Positions 43,141 through 54,829 of a stretch of DNA of 64,000 bases are shown here, in pieces (position 1 is the stretch's first letter; the number at the start of each line of letters is the position of its first letter). The stretch is from Ichthyophis bannanicus (lineage: Eukaryota > Chordata > Amphibia > Gymnophiona > Ichthyophiidae), in assembly GCA_033557465.1 (NCBI GenBank), contig CM066031.1, positions 1,233,281,312-1,233,345,311 on the forward strand. The letters are read 5' to 3'. Under the pieces are notes generated by a model, which was not told the DNA's origin, made no database searches, and saw only the letters and a list, made by a program, of their open reading frames with translations. Position numbers and translations under genes: made by a program.

Positions 43141-46100
43141 TCCTTGGTGACCCTCCTGGTGCTGTGGTGCAGTGCCAGCTGACTGTACGTCATTTAACAT
43201 GTAGTCTGGGGTAGGTGGACTTACAGGTAATTTGTCTGTGAGAACAATCAGGGGGAGCACATGTCTGAGGTAATCTGTCATAGTGCACATATGTTGTTGT
43301 TCACCTCTTTGCCCTGCCCCCCATACCCCATATGTTGCTGTTGGTACACATATTCACCTGTGTGCCTGGCCAGTTTGTAGTCTCCAGCACTGTCTCTGAG
43401 ACACATCCAACAGGGCTGCGTGTGTCTGCAGGTCCTAGGTGTTCTGGTGGTGGGCTGCACATACACCCTTCCCTGACATTGTTGCATCAGCCAACAGCAG
43501 TATATCATTGCATTTGACAGGTCTTTATCTCCACTAATCTCCAATTGTGCACATACAGGCCATATGCTACTGGTGGCACGCTCACCTTAGCATACTGTGT
43601 GTGTGTGTGTTTTTGGGTTGGTTCTGTAATGATACAGCCTGCAAGCATTTTGCATTATCACGTGGTGTGAGGGGTCTGTACACCTGTGGAGCGGTGGTGA
43701 CTGTGCTATCTCTACCTTACTGCTGTTGACCTTGAGAACATTATGGGCATGTGTTGTGTGTTGTGAGCTGACCTATCTCTTGTGTGCTGACAGACCACTG
43801 CGCAACAGCATTTATGTATCACAGATATCACCATAATTTGGACATGCATCAACAGTGGCTGGACATGGGGACATGGTAATTCTACACATTTTGATGACAT
43901 CTTCTCCCTTCACTGTGATGTGTTGTGGCCTTTGCCATCCTCAGAGGATCCCGAGCAGACACTTGCTGCACACACACGGTAGGTTGCACCTTGTTTTTTT
44001 GGGAATGACATCAGCCTTTACATGTTAGTGATTTGCTGTTTGTTTCATGGACCTTTCCTGTTGAGTCTCTATACACCAACGCTGATGCACATGGGGTGTA
44101 GCTGTGCAATGCCTTTGTGACATGGGCATGGACATGACCATATCCATGTGACACCCTCATCTGCGGTTCCATTTCCAAATGTCCACAACATGCAGTGTGT
44201 TCTGTGTTGTGATCATGTTATGTTTGCCTGTGTGACGTTTCATTACATACATATTGATGTTTGTCTCCCTGCAATTTGGCCTGATGTTGCAAGCAGCATA
44301 CCAATACATTGTTCACAGGGCAGAGGACACACACAGCACATCTACTACATTGCATCCACGGTCACCATCACCCACCTGTTGGTGGACATAGCAACACCAT
44401 GCAACTATCCCTGGGAGATGGTGCCATAGGATGTTTGACCTCTGCGAGTGGGACACTGCCTCGGATGGACATTATTGTTGGACTGCTACTTTGAGCATAA
44501 CAGGCCTGTCCAACACACCATTGCTACCATGCTCTGGCTGGGTGTCATGTTCAACGGAGGCGACACACATGACCTTTCCAGTACTGTGGCATACTGAAAT
44601 GTCACACTTGATTATGCATGCCCATGGTTTCAAGGACAGTCTTAACGGGACTTGTTGGGTTGCAGACACTCTTTGCACTATGGACACTGTGTACTTGTCC
44701 CTACGTGTGCAGCAGGGACTGACATTGTCGCTGTATGTTCTACATCCATCTGACATTGTTTTGGTGTGTTTTGCCCAAGTGTGTGACCTGCACCGCAGGA
44801 TGCCCTCATCTGTTTAGTTCAGCAGGAGCATACAGTCATGCGTTTGGCACAGGGAGCACATTGAAGAGGTCCTTTTGTCCATGTTGGCCTACCCTCCACT
44901 TGGACATGAGACAGTATTGGCCACCACACCACTTTACTCTACACCAACATCTTGGATTGATATTTGCCCTCACCAAGGGTGTTACAGTGTATGTGTGGCA
45001 TCACTGTATCATGTTTCCATGTACACGGTGCATGTGCATGTGACTGAATATGTTGGTGCAACACAGCATGTGACAATATGGCTTCTGTGTGGTTTACTGG
45101 AACATGTTTGACCTTTCTTTCAATCTCTATAGACAGGTTATTGTGTTTGTTTACTGTACAGACGTGTCGTTCTACATTGATTTACAAACCTAGCATGCAT
45201 GTCTGCACAGTCCTATTTCTCCCCTGAGGTTCCGGCACTCACATTGCCCCATTATATTTGGAGTGTGGCAGTGTGGGTGTCCATTTTCTTCCTCATTTGT
45301 GCATTCCATGTACCGTGATATATGTGTACAAACACTGTATCCACACCACCCATTGCAGGGGACCTTCTGCATAGGACTATCTCTGTATGTGTGTGTGGTT
45401 CATTTTATTTTAATTCTCTGTATTCAGGTGCCTCTTGTACCTGTTACCATATCCTCATTTTGCATTTGGCAATTGTTTTGGGTTACATTGTTGCCACTTT
45501 GATTCCTATATCAGGCATTATGTGACAGCTGTAACATATATTTCGATATCTGTGTTTACACTTGCTTACTTTTAACATCGTATACTGTTTCATTTTTATG
45601 CCTCCTGTATTTTTGCACAGATATGTTTTTGGGGAAGAAGCATGACTGATGTGTGTTGGGCCCTCATCATGCACCGCCTACTGTCTACATGCACACATAT
45701 CTGACTGAGGCATTTGGGGTGTGCGGCAGCATGTGTGTGGGGGGGGGCTGATGCATAGTGCACACCATGTACCTACTGCACATTGTCTCTCCAGCCCATC
45801 ATCTGTAAATGGCCCAGTGACGTTTCTGTGACATGTGGGTTGCTGTCCTGCCAAATGTGTTTTCGCTTTTTTCGCTGTTATCCATACACCTTGATATTAT
45901 ATAAGGCGGTATCTACGCTATGTCTCATGGTTAACCAAAATAAAACTATGTGTTGGATGTACATTTGTCTCTGCTGCTGCTTGACCACACTAACACACAT
46001 ATTTAGTGATTTCCTGGTCAGGTCCATGGCCCACCTGTGCTCACATCCTTGTACGATGCCAGCTATCTGCCAGCCGTCTGCGACATCACTGGGCGTTACG

Positions 46101-46590
46101 GGTTCCCCTACACACATTCCCTTTGAGGTAATATCTTTGCATAGTACTTGCAGTGGTTGTTTGGGATAGTGGTTATGGACATGTGTTGGAGCACCATAGG
46201 TTGCAGGTTTGATTCCCACATGTATTTTTTTTTGGGGGGGGGGGGGGTTGTGCTAACCTGACCATGAGCTGCCTGCAGGTTTGTCACCTCTCAATACACC
46301 CTTCCATCTCTTCACTGTACACCAGTGTGCCCTCTGTGCTGCCTATACATCACATATTAGCTGTTACATATGTCTCTTTCTTTGCACTGTCTATGTAGGC
46401 AGTCCGCTTAGGGGATTGGCATTGCTGTTGTTTAGCTAATATAGACCATGCCTGTTTGCAGGTTCAATTCTCACCTGCTCCTTTTCTGTTCCCTATTTTG
46501 CCCTGCTCCACAGAGCATCCCCTGCCGCCCTTTGGGTTTAGGTTCTTTCCTCTTTTGCATGCTGTATCCACTGCATAACATTTCATTGTG
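43141..46590. other. GT-rich non-coding DNA, probably interior of a Harbinger-like element
   Basis: Rich in tgtgtg, cacac and acatg words, as is 57800-60800. Many overlapping open frames (for example 44148-44429, 44431-44817, 45783-46169) have Cys/His-rich translations caused by the base bias and no domain. B-box-like motifs lie at 46206-46217 and 46461-46471. A G run is at 46236-46248. Confidence 0.45.
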
Positions 46591-47140
46591 TGTGTGCATG
46601 TAGGGAGGAGTAGCCTAGTGGTTGGGGTAAGGTACTTCAGGCCGGAAGGTTAGGGGTTCAAATCCCACTAGAGGACAGCAACCTTGGGCCGGAAGGACTG
46701 GGGTTTCTAGTTCCACAGATGCTCCTTGTGGTCTTGGGCAAGCCACTTAACCCTCCATAGCCCATGTTCCCTGTAAGTATTAGTGTATGTGTCTCATATC
46801 CCCACGTGTTAAATGTATCCCCCAATTGTGTTGTGACTGCTTTGATTGAAGGATAAGGCGGTATACAAAAACTGTCTAAATAAATAAAAAATAAATAAAT
46901 GTAGTTATATGTGGCTCTCGTCCCAATTACAGGCTGTGATCTGAGCTGTACACACCAGTTCTGCATGTACATACCATCATGGTTACTGTTGGGGGTTGCC
47001 CTATCTTGGCAGACAGCAGGCTTTTTGTGTGGTGCCCTGCAGTGTTCTTGTATGCAGCCTTTGCTAATGAAGTCACGTTGGTGGTGTGGCCTACCAGTTT
47101 ATGCATTGATATTTGTGCTGATGGTCATGGGTTTGATTCT
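46148..47140 (+). repeat. Series of tRNA-like promoter modules
   Basis: A/B-box pairs of tRNA type: A at 46163 (gggatagtggtt) with B at 46206 (ggtttgattcc); a B box at 46461 (ggttcaattct); A at 46609 (agtagcctagtggtt) with B at 46655 (ggttcaaatcc); and a B-like box at 47129 (gggtttgattct) after 'gtggcctaccagttta'. None folds into a full tRNA by eye. They look like SINE heads or decayed tRNA-like inserts. Confidence 0.5.
46600..46905 (+). repeat. tRNA-derived SINE
   Basis: Head at 46604-46665, then 'ccttgtggtcttgggcaagccac', a divergent middle ('gcccatgttccctgtaag') and an end 'aaggataaggcggtatac' with (TAAA)n. The end differs from the copy at 34436, so the SINE may have acquired another LINE tail. 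Confidence 0.65.
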
Positions 47141-47924
47141 TCTCTGTTCTATTTCATTTGTATGCTTGTCCTACACAGCAACTTTTCATTTTTGTAACAG
47201 TCATATCTGTGCAGATCTGTGCTGTTGGCACATAATACCCTTGTCACAGTTGCCAACCATCCTTCTGTCCATCTATGTGTGTCTGCCAGCTGTGTGGCGT
47301 CCTGCTCTGATGTGCAGGCTGCTACTCCATGTCCTGCACTGGTACTCATTTCTGCATTGTGGCTCTTCCTGGTACCCTCTCCTGTGTATGCCCTGATTGC
47401 CTCTCCTGTCTCTGCTCTGCATGGCACTGCTACTCCTCTGTCTTCCTGTCATTGCACCTATCCTGCCACCTCTACCTCCTCTGCTGGAAACATCTTCCCA
47501 TCCTCTGCCACACACTGTCATTGTTGCACAGTACATTACCATCACCCTGTGCATCGGTACAGCTGCCCCCGATATGTTTGTACACTTTACCAGCTGCCAC
47601 ATGGGCTGGACGCAGATTTGTCTGGTCCATCAGCTCTGATCTACTTCCTTCCATCACTTGTGCATTGCCTTTCCTTGTTGCTCTATGCAGTGTTAGGGTT
47701 ACATCTGTGTTTGGGCCCTAACTTTCTGGCTTGTCAACTTGGGGCACCTTACTGCCCTTGGCCACCATTTCTGGGGTCACCTATACATCCTTGGGGCATC
47801 TTTAGCGGCACCATAGATTCTGACAGATTATGGGGGGTTGCCAACTTTCGTGCTGCCCTCTGGGGCACATTATGACCTGCCTTGGCTGGCGTGGGGGTTT
47901 ATGATGTGCCTTCTGGTGTGCCCT
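46906..47924. other. No recognised gene
   Basis: Pyrimidine-rich and TG-rich DNA. The long plus-strand frame 47219-47875 (218 codons) and its two overlapping alternatives have Cys, Leu and Pro-rich translations without a domain; a shorter minus-strand frame covers the same bases. I treat them as products of base composition. Confidence 0.4.
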
Positions 47925-48306
47925 AAAAGGTGCATTTGGTTACGGCACTGGGGTGCGGGTATTTTTAGCTGGCAGCACAGATTGTTGGAATGTGTCTGAC
48001 TGTTACAAGTAGGAAAAGAAACTGCCTTGGGCACCCTTATTCATTGAGCCCACTGGGGAATTGAACGCATGATCGCTGTCTCAGCAGTCATTGCATTAAC
48101 CAGTGTGCTACACCTCTGTTGCTGTGACTACAGGTCAGCGCGCGATGTTAAGGTTAACGCGCGGTAACGTGCCATGGCTCCCCCTATTGCACGATAACCC
48201 GCCATTGCTACTTTAAGACCGAATGCCTACTACCTTATATGGCATTCGTCACAGTAACGCTGTAACTAGCGCCGGTAACATTAAGACGGTTTAGTAAACA
48301 TACCCC
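47925..48306 (+). repeat. Right end of Harbinger-like element A
   Basis: Homologous block by block to 62545-62935: 'gttacggcact', 'ctggcagcacag', 'gaaactgcct', an antisense tRNA-like module (48051-48118), 'caggtcagcgc', 'gttaacg', 'agaccgaa(t/c)gcc', 'ttatggcat' and the final 'tttagtaaacatacccc'. Confidence 0.65.
48051..48118 (-). repeat. tRNA-like module (antisense)
   Basis: On the minus strand tgtagcacactggttaatg (A-box region) is followed by gttcaattccccag (B box). It is shared with the second element at 62672-62735. Confidence 0.55.
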
Positions 48307-48341
48307 ATAGACACGATGAATTACATTATAAGAATGGTAAT

Positions 48342-50714
48342 GTGTATCTGTGGTTGAAACCTCATGTTCCCTTCAATAGTTCATGCCAAATTAGTTTTAA
48401 AGAAGGAAATCCTAACATTCATAATTATGACAATTCTAGACAACATGATTATTCGACATGCAGGTATGATGATCCCTCCACATCAAATAAAATTAATTCC
48501 CCTTTGCGTAGGAATGTTGACACACAAAAAAAGTTTTCCCCTTTACGCAGATATGACGACACACATGAAAGGAGCAAGAAACATATAAGAAGTGAATCAG
48601 AAGAACTTTTTGCATCTCCTGTCTCTACTCCACTTCCCATTTTTCCTGGCACAGCACAAGATTTTTTGTTCGAGGATCTTTGAGAAAAGGAATCAGCATG
48701 GCACCCCCCCCCCCTAAGAAATCCTTCCCTCAAAATTTAGAGTTCAGAGGGAGAGAAAGACTGTGTCCTTCGGGATGTGCAACTATTAGAGAACAAATCT
48801 AGATGTAGATATAATAATCTTTCACACAATGAAAGATTAGCTTTACATACCCTCAGTAAATGGTCAGATATCATTATAAAACCCGCAGACAAAGGCGGTG
48901 GCATTGTGATTATAGATCGCTCTTATTATATACAAGAGCTTTCTAGCCAGCTTAATGATAAAAATTTCTACCATGTTTTATCGTGTGACCCCACATTATC
49001 TATAAAACAAGATATTGACTCATTATTGCTTTATGGGTATAATGCAGGTTTTTTGACACAATGGGAATATTCATTTTTACAAGCTCCACATCCCGTCATT
49101 CCAGCTATATATACCATCCCTAAAATTCATAAATCACTCATTTCTCCTCCTGGTAGACCTATAGTATCCGGCATAGGGTCTCTTCTTGAGCCTCTTTCTC
49201 AATTTATTGATGTCTTTTTACGTCCTTTTGTACCCCACATTGCCACATACATCAGAGATTCAGCAGATGTCATTACACTTCAGGACAGCTTCAGTGGAAA
49301 TCTTTCAGATGTCATTTTGGTGTCACTTGACATAGAATCACTTTATACCAATATCCCACAAGAAGCTGCTCTCGCTGTCATCACTAAATATTTGAACCAG
49401 CGTACTTTACCTGTCTGCATACCCACTCATTTTTTGGTAGATTTGGCCCATATTGCTCTGACTAGAAATTAGTTTTTGTTTAATAACCAATTTTTCAAGC
49501 AAATCAAAGGCACAGCAATGGGTGTCGCCATGGCACCCGATATATCCAACCTATATGTGGCACATTTTGAAGACACCTATTTGAAGAGTTCCCCCTTCTC
49601 ATCTTCTGTTATTTCTTGGAAAAGGTACATAGATGATATTTTAATATTATGGAAGGGTACGAATAGTGAATTACAAGAATTCTACAATTGGCTTAATAAC
49701 TTGGATAATAACCTCAAGTTTAAGATGCAATCCAGTTCTACAGAACTTCCTTTTCCTGATATTCTCATCAAGAAATCTTCAGATGGTTTCAAAACCACCA
49801 TTTTCCGTAAACCTACAGACCGCAACAAGTTACTTCAATTTGATAGCTTTCTTAACAGTCAATTAAAAAAGAACTTACCTGTTTTACAGTTCCTATGCCT
49901 TCGGCGTCTATGTACCGACTATGAAGAATTTGAGAAGAAATCTTCAAATATGGCAGAATGGTTTCATGCTAGAGGCTATCCAAAAGCATGTATCAAGAAA
50001 GGTTTTGAACGTGCTCGATCCACTTCTAGACAATACTCACTCGAACCTAAGAACAAATCACCTGATTATAAATTTGTCTGTATCCTCCGTTTCTCACACC
50101 TCTCCTCTAAAATACAAAACATTTTGAGGACCCAATGGCATATTTTACAGACACGTTCTTGCTTCTGCAACCAACGCCTTACTATTGCGTATAATAGGGA
50201 ACACAATTTAGGTGACATATTAGTCTCTTTTTATATGCCTTCAGCTCTGATTTCTTGACCATTAAAGAAAGGACACTACAAATGTAACAAGTGCTCTATA
50301 CGTAAACATACTATTGTGCTCAACGATTCTTTCACATACCCCTTTACCAATAAACAGTATCAATTACATACTAATACTAATTGTCTTTCTACATACGTTG
50401 TGTATGTTATCATTTGGCCCTGTTCCCTTTTGTATGTCGGTAAAACCATCCGAGCTGTAAAAATGTGTATTCAGGAGCACAAGGGTTGTACTAAAAGGCA
50501 AATAACAACAGCCCCACTTGTAGAACACTGGAATCAATTTCAACATAAACCCGATGACATAAAGTTCTTTGTGATTAAAAAGCTTACCCCCTCCCCTCGT
50601 GATGGGGATTTGAATCGTAGATTGATCCAAGAAGAGCAAAGGTTCATTTTCCAATTCAATACAGTCACTCCAGGAGGGTTAAATAAAGAAATTGAGTATA
50701 ATGCATTTCTCTGA
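48342..50714 (+). pseudogene. Penelope-like element: RT and GIY-YIG endonuclease
   Basis: All conserved parts lie in one reading frame. An N-terminal part at 48342-48683 is followed by a C run (48704-48714) with loss of frame. The main part runs 48777-50714, interrupted only by a TAG at 49470-49472 and a TGA at 50256-50258. Motifs: KPADKGGGIVIIDRSYY, AIYTIPKIHK and GRPIVSGIGS, LVSLDIESLYTNIP (first catalytic Asp), GTAMGVAMAPDISNLY, RYIDDILILW (catalytic YIDD) and DILIKK. A Cys linker HYKCNKCSIR comes before a GIY-YIG nuclease with VVYVIIWPCSLLYVGKT and a following R. The protein resembles the Neptune-like group of vertebrates. It would copy RNA and nick the target. It is inactive here because of the two stops. 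Confidence 0.85.
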
Positions 50715-51293
50715 TTTTTAATATTACATTCCAACTATTTATAATACTCTTTTATCATCCTTTTATTTTTTAATATGTTAATCGTCTCTTGTCCATTCAT
50801 GTTTAATAATATATGTGTCTTGCATATATTTATGTCCTTATATTCATTTTTAACATTTTTTCATCCTGTTTCATGTTACATTTGATATGTTTTTAGGCAA
50901 TATTGCTTTCTGCCTACAGCATATTCAGTCCTTTTGCCTTAACTGTCTATCAAACTTTATGTCACGAGTGGGAGGAGTTTCCTCATCCTTAAATTTGTTA
51001 CTCCTGCCCCTGCGCAGTGTTTTCCTGCCTCTGGCAGCTTCTGCAGGTACAATCTTTTGTTCCTTGTGGTGTATAATCCCGTTTTTTAATTTAATAAAAT
51101 GCATATCGTGTTTGCTTATCACTGCGCATTAATACATTGAACATAGTTTCTCTCTTTTTTAGGTGCCGATCAAGTTGTTTATCTTTTCCTACAATCTATA
51201 ATATCCAATTTGCTCATCCTTCAAAAATAAACACAAGATGCAGTTTAGTTTGTTCAGTTTAGTTTTTCTACCAGTTACATACACATATTAAAG

Positions 51294-51332
51294 CTTTTGC
51301 GGCTGCTTTTTAACAGAACAGCAGCCGCAAAA
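51294..51332. repeat. Perfect hairpin in the Penelope 3' region
   Basis: ttttgcggctgct and agcagccgcaaaa form a 13-bp stem with a loop of about 12 nt. The corresponding place in the second repeat (about 52303-52340) is degenerate. Confidence 0.75.
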
Positions 51333-52909
51333 CCCTTTTTTTAAAAGCTGTTTCAGCTATCTGTATAACATGCCGGTCTTCAGTCCTAGAGGCACTTAAA
51401 TTACAAGCTACAGTATTCATTTGCGCTACACATGGAAACCCCTATTACTTTACAATTGTATGCCCTTATTATATCTGCATCAATATAATGGTGCAGATTT
51501 TATTTTGAACGATATTCTACAGGTCTGTTTTACTTACATGTTTTTGCAATGCATGCATATAGAGCCGTTCCTCTGTTAGCGTGAGATGCCTTTTTAACTT
51601 ACTTTATACTACAATGTAAATGTGATTTTTGCTAATAATTACATTAACTCACATTTCACTTGCAGGGATAAACTTAAAATCTACTGCCAAATTGTCACCT
51701 ATATTTTTAAGTGCTGTTATCATGCAATTGAGCTTTTTTATACTGAGCCGCTATTCCGTTTTTAATTTACTCATTTCCTTGAGTTTACCAACACATTTAC
51801 AACTTTTTAGCTCCTATTTTTATTATTATCACTTTCTTACATATATTTTTTACATTTATATGTTTTATCCCCTCCACATACCTTTGTGACACATTTGATG
51901 AGTTTTAAGATAACACTGCGTTCCGCCCATACCACGTTCAGGCTTTTTTTTTCCTCAACTGCCAATCACACTTGACGTCATGAAAGGGAGGAATCCCCTC
52001 GTTCTTAAAGTTGTTACTCCTGCCCCTGCACGGCTCTTACCGCCTCTGACAGTTCTCGCAGGTACATTTTTTAGTTCTCTGTGATACATTACCTTTGTTT
52101 TTAATTTAACATGACATTTATCATGTCTGCCCACTGTGTTCAATTAATGCACTGCACACAGTTTCTAGACTTTATATGTCGATTAAGCTATTTATCTTCT
52201 TCTTTTATTTTCTTCTTTTATTGCCTATAATATTCATTTTTTAACAAACACAAATAGCAGCCCATTGTTTTTAGTTTAGTCCCTTATTATATATACATGT
52301 AAAAACTTTTGCAGGCTTTTTCTGACAGATCATTAAGCCGTAAAACTTCTCAGTACAGTTTGCTTAAGTCACTTGTATATTATGTTTTTTTGTTAGTTTT
52401 GTTTCATCCATATATTATTATGGAACGTTTTATAGACGATATTTCATAAGCCTGTTGCAGTAAGTTACTTTTACATTTTAAGAATGGAGGGCCATGCTTT
52501 ATATATTTTTATCGTTAGTTGTCCTCAATGTAAGTTTATATCGTGGTTATATGCTCCATTCAAACATCTGATTGATGCAAACATTGTGTTACATTTAGTA
52601 TTTATGTGCTAAGATTACTTTTGGTAGAATTGCATTTTCTTGTTTTCTAAATTCATTCTATGCCCTGTATGGTATCTTGAAAACTTTCAGTTATTTTAAT
52701 GCATTTGTATTTTCACTCATCTTAGATTGGGAAGAGTGTTTTTTTCCATCCCATAGACGTGTTCCATACACAATCTATGCACTTTTCTGGTAATGTATCT
52801 TTTACCATTTTATTTCTTTAATTATTTATATGTTTTTTATGTTCTGTGGTACTGCAAATGTATTATTTTTATCATTTTTAATGTTTAATTTATATGTCTG
52901 CTTTTAGAG

Positions 52910-52952
52910 CCCTGATGAAGGCCTATGGTCCAAACTTGCTAAGTTGGGTCTT
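52910..52952 (+). ncRNA. Hammerhead-ribozyme-like core remnant
   Basis: CTGATGA is followed by a short stem (GGCC, loop TAT, GGTC) and then CAAAC, close to the hammerhead core CUGAUGA-stem II-GAAAC. The G before AAA is replaced by C, so the core would be inactive. Hammerhead motifs are known from Penelope-like elements, which is why I flag it. Stems I and III are not convincing. Confidence 0.3.
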
Positions 52953-52960
52953 CAATAAAG

Positions 52961-53329
52961 TTAGTTTGATCATTCATTGTTTATTTGGCCGTGGTTTCTT
53001 GCCCTCCACTGTACTTTCATTTTACTCCTGCGGAAGGCCTCCTTCTCCTGTTCCTTTGACATTTACATTGGTAACTGCCCTAGTTACCTGTGTAAATGCC
53101 TTATACAGGATTTTCCAAGGGCATCTTCATGGGTAGTGCCTTTGGAAAATCTCGGATAAGTCCCTAATGTGCCCAGATACTATGCGGTTAGCATCGGGGT
53201 ATGTTGTGGGCATTCCAGAGTGAAGCAGGGGCAGAGGAAAGCGCTAAGTGGGTAGCAGTGATTTTCGATGCTACCTGCTTAGCCCTCTGCATCTTAAAGA
53301 TAAGCAAGGTTTAAACTTTTTAATGTTTA
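52961..53329. other. Unassigned repeat sequence
   Basis: 53150-53290 contains phrases (ggttagcatcgggg, agtgggtagcagtg, gctacctgcttagcc) that resemble the repeat at 23722-24190. No gene. Confidence 0.35.
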
Positions 53330-54350
53330 AAATGACCACATTCACTCCCTGTTCCATTTTCACAATGGTGAAGACAAGAGAACTGCCTGAGACCATCAGA
53401 AAAGCCATTATGACCAAATATCAAACTTCAAAGGGGTATAAGGCCATCTCCAAAGACCTTGGGATTCCTGTGTCTACAGTTCACAATGTTAGTAAGATGT
53501 TTTCTGCTCAACTGTCAAGAACCTCCCAGGAAGTGATGGGAAGAGGAAATTTAATCTGTCTTAGAAGGTTAGTGTGAACTGTTGGAAAAACACCACATAC
53601 AACATCCAAAGAGCTTAAGGCTGACCTGAAGCAATCTGGAATGGTGGTTTCAACCCGCACCATATGCCACACACTAAATATGGTGGAGGTTCCATAATTT
53701 TTTGCTGCCTCAGGAACCTGAAGCCTGGAATGTATTAAAAGAATCATGAAGTCAGAGGACTACCAAGGTATTTTGGAGTGAAATGTGCTACCTAGTGTCA
53801 GAAAACTAGGTCTGGGTCAAAGGTCATGGGACCTCCAGCAGGACAATGGCCCAAAACATGCATTCAAAAGTATGAAAAAATGGTTAAAAAATAATGTATG
53901 GACTGTTTTAAACTGATCAGCAATGAGTCCTGATCTCAATCCAATTGAGAACCTTTGGAAAAAGCTGAAATTCTTTAGAAAAAGGAATCCTGGAAACATT
54001 CATAAGCTGGAACAAATTGCAGTTGAAGAGTGGGAGAAACTACTAGCAGACAGATGTACAAAACTTATAGATGGCTACAAGAAATGTTTGGAGGCTGTCA
54101 TCATGGCCAAGGGTTGGGCAACCAAATATCAGTGAAGGGTGCCATTAATCCTGTCCATGCCATATTTAGTTTTTTTCTCTGAAATTACTATGTCTAAGTT
54201 GCACAGGCATCTTTTCTTTTGTTGTATACCTTTCAACATATTATTAAAATATTACAATGACATACAGTTGGAATATTTCCAATTATTTCTCAAGATATTG
54301 TACACAGCATACCTAAAATGCAAGGGTGCCATTAATGTTGACCACAGCTG
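53330..54350 (+). pseudogene. Tc1/mariner transposase pseudogene with right TIR
   Basis: ATG at 53365 starts MVKTRELPETIRKAIMTKYQTSKGYKAISKDLGIPVSTVHNV, the paired-like helix-turn-helix of Tc1 transposases. After a deletion and stops, QQDNGPKHA is readable at about 53840 and SPDLNPIENLWKKLK at 53927-53970. These represent the second Asp block and the DD34E-type end; the frame ends at 54135. The right terminal repeat, ending ...gaccacagctg at 54350, is followed by TA, the Tc1 target. The left terminal repeat is missing, so the copy is 5'-truncated. The first catalytic block cannot be recognised. Confidence 0.8.
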
Positions 54351-54352
54351 TA

Positions 54353-54829
54353 TGTATGCTGGTCCACTCTAACTATCCCGCTAGACTTGTTATACTTACA
54401 TTTGTATTTTTTGGTTCGTATTGCATAGCTTTGTATCATAGTTATGATAGGGGAAGTGGGAGGATAAGGGGGGTATAGGGGTTGAATCTGTGTGATGTTA
54501 AGCCTTTGAGTGAGATTTCCTGGGGGGGGGGGGATATGTTACGGTTATTATTGACTGATCTCTTTGGGTTAGCCTCTCTGATACGTAGTACTGGCCTGCT
54601 ACTTAATTAAGGTATTTCCTTTGTTAATTTAGGATGGTTCCCTGGCTATATATGTTGGTATGTTTTTCATGAGTTTTGTTCTCATAGGTGGTTCTTATTT
54701 ACTCAGATTGAGCAAATTCCTGTGATTTTATACCATATGGGGTATCCAGATTTTCTTTTGTACATTTTCTTCTTGCATACTTACTTGGAGTAACATTATA
54801 AACAGTCATAGGGGACTGGTTTTTGTTAT
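54353..54829. other. Probable 5' region of the following L1
   Basis: No gene. A G run lies at 54521-54532. The segment lies between the Tc1 end and the first recognisable endonuclease codons. Confidence 0.3.

Larger units (their letters stand above)
50715..52960 (+). mobile_element. 3' region of the Penelope-like element with two 1-kb direct repeats
   Basis: Two diverged repeats follow the gene. tttgatatgtttttaggcaat at 50881 matches tttgatgagttttaagataac at 51893, and 'ttgttactcctgcccctg' recurs at both places (about 50996 and 52010), a period of about 1012 bp. Penelope-like elements often carry tandem terminal copies. The region ends with 'gccctgatgaaggcctatgg...aaacttgc' and AATAAA at about 52954. 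No further gene is present. Confidence 0.6.

Noticed and set aside
46600..46670. Functional tRNA gene
   Set aside because: A and B boxes are present, but I cannot draw a complete cloverleaf with acceptor stem. The downstream text is a SINE body.
47219..47875. Open frame of 218 codons, with others at 44148-46169
   Set aside because: The translations are Cys/Leu/His-rich owing to TG- and pyrimidine-rich DNA, overlap each other in several frames, and show no domain or splice context.
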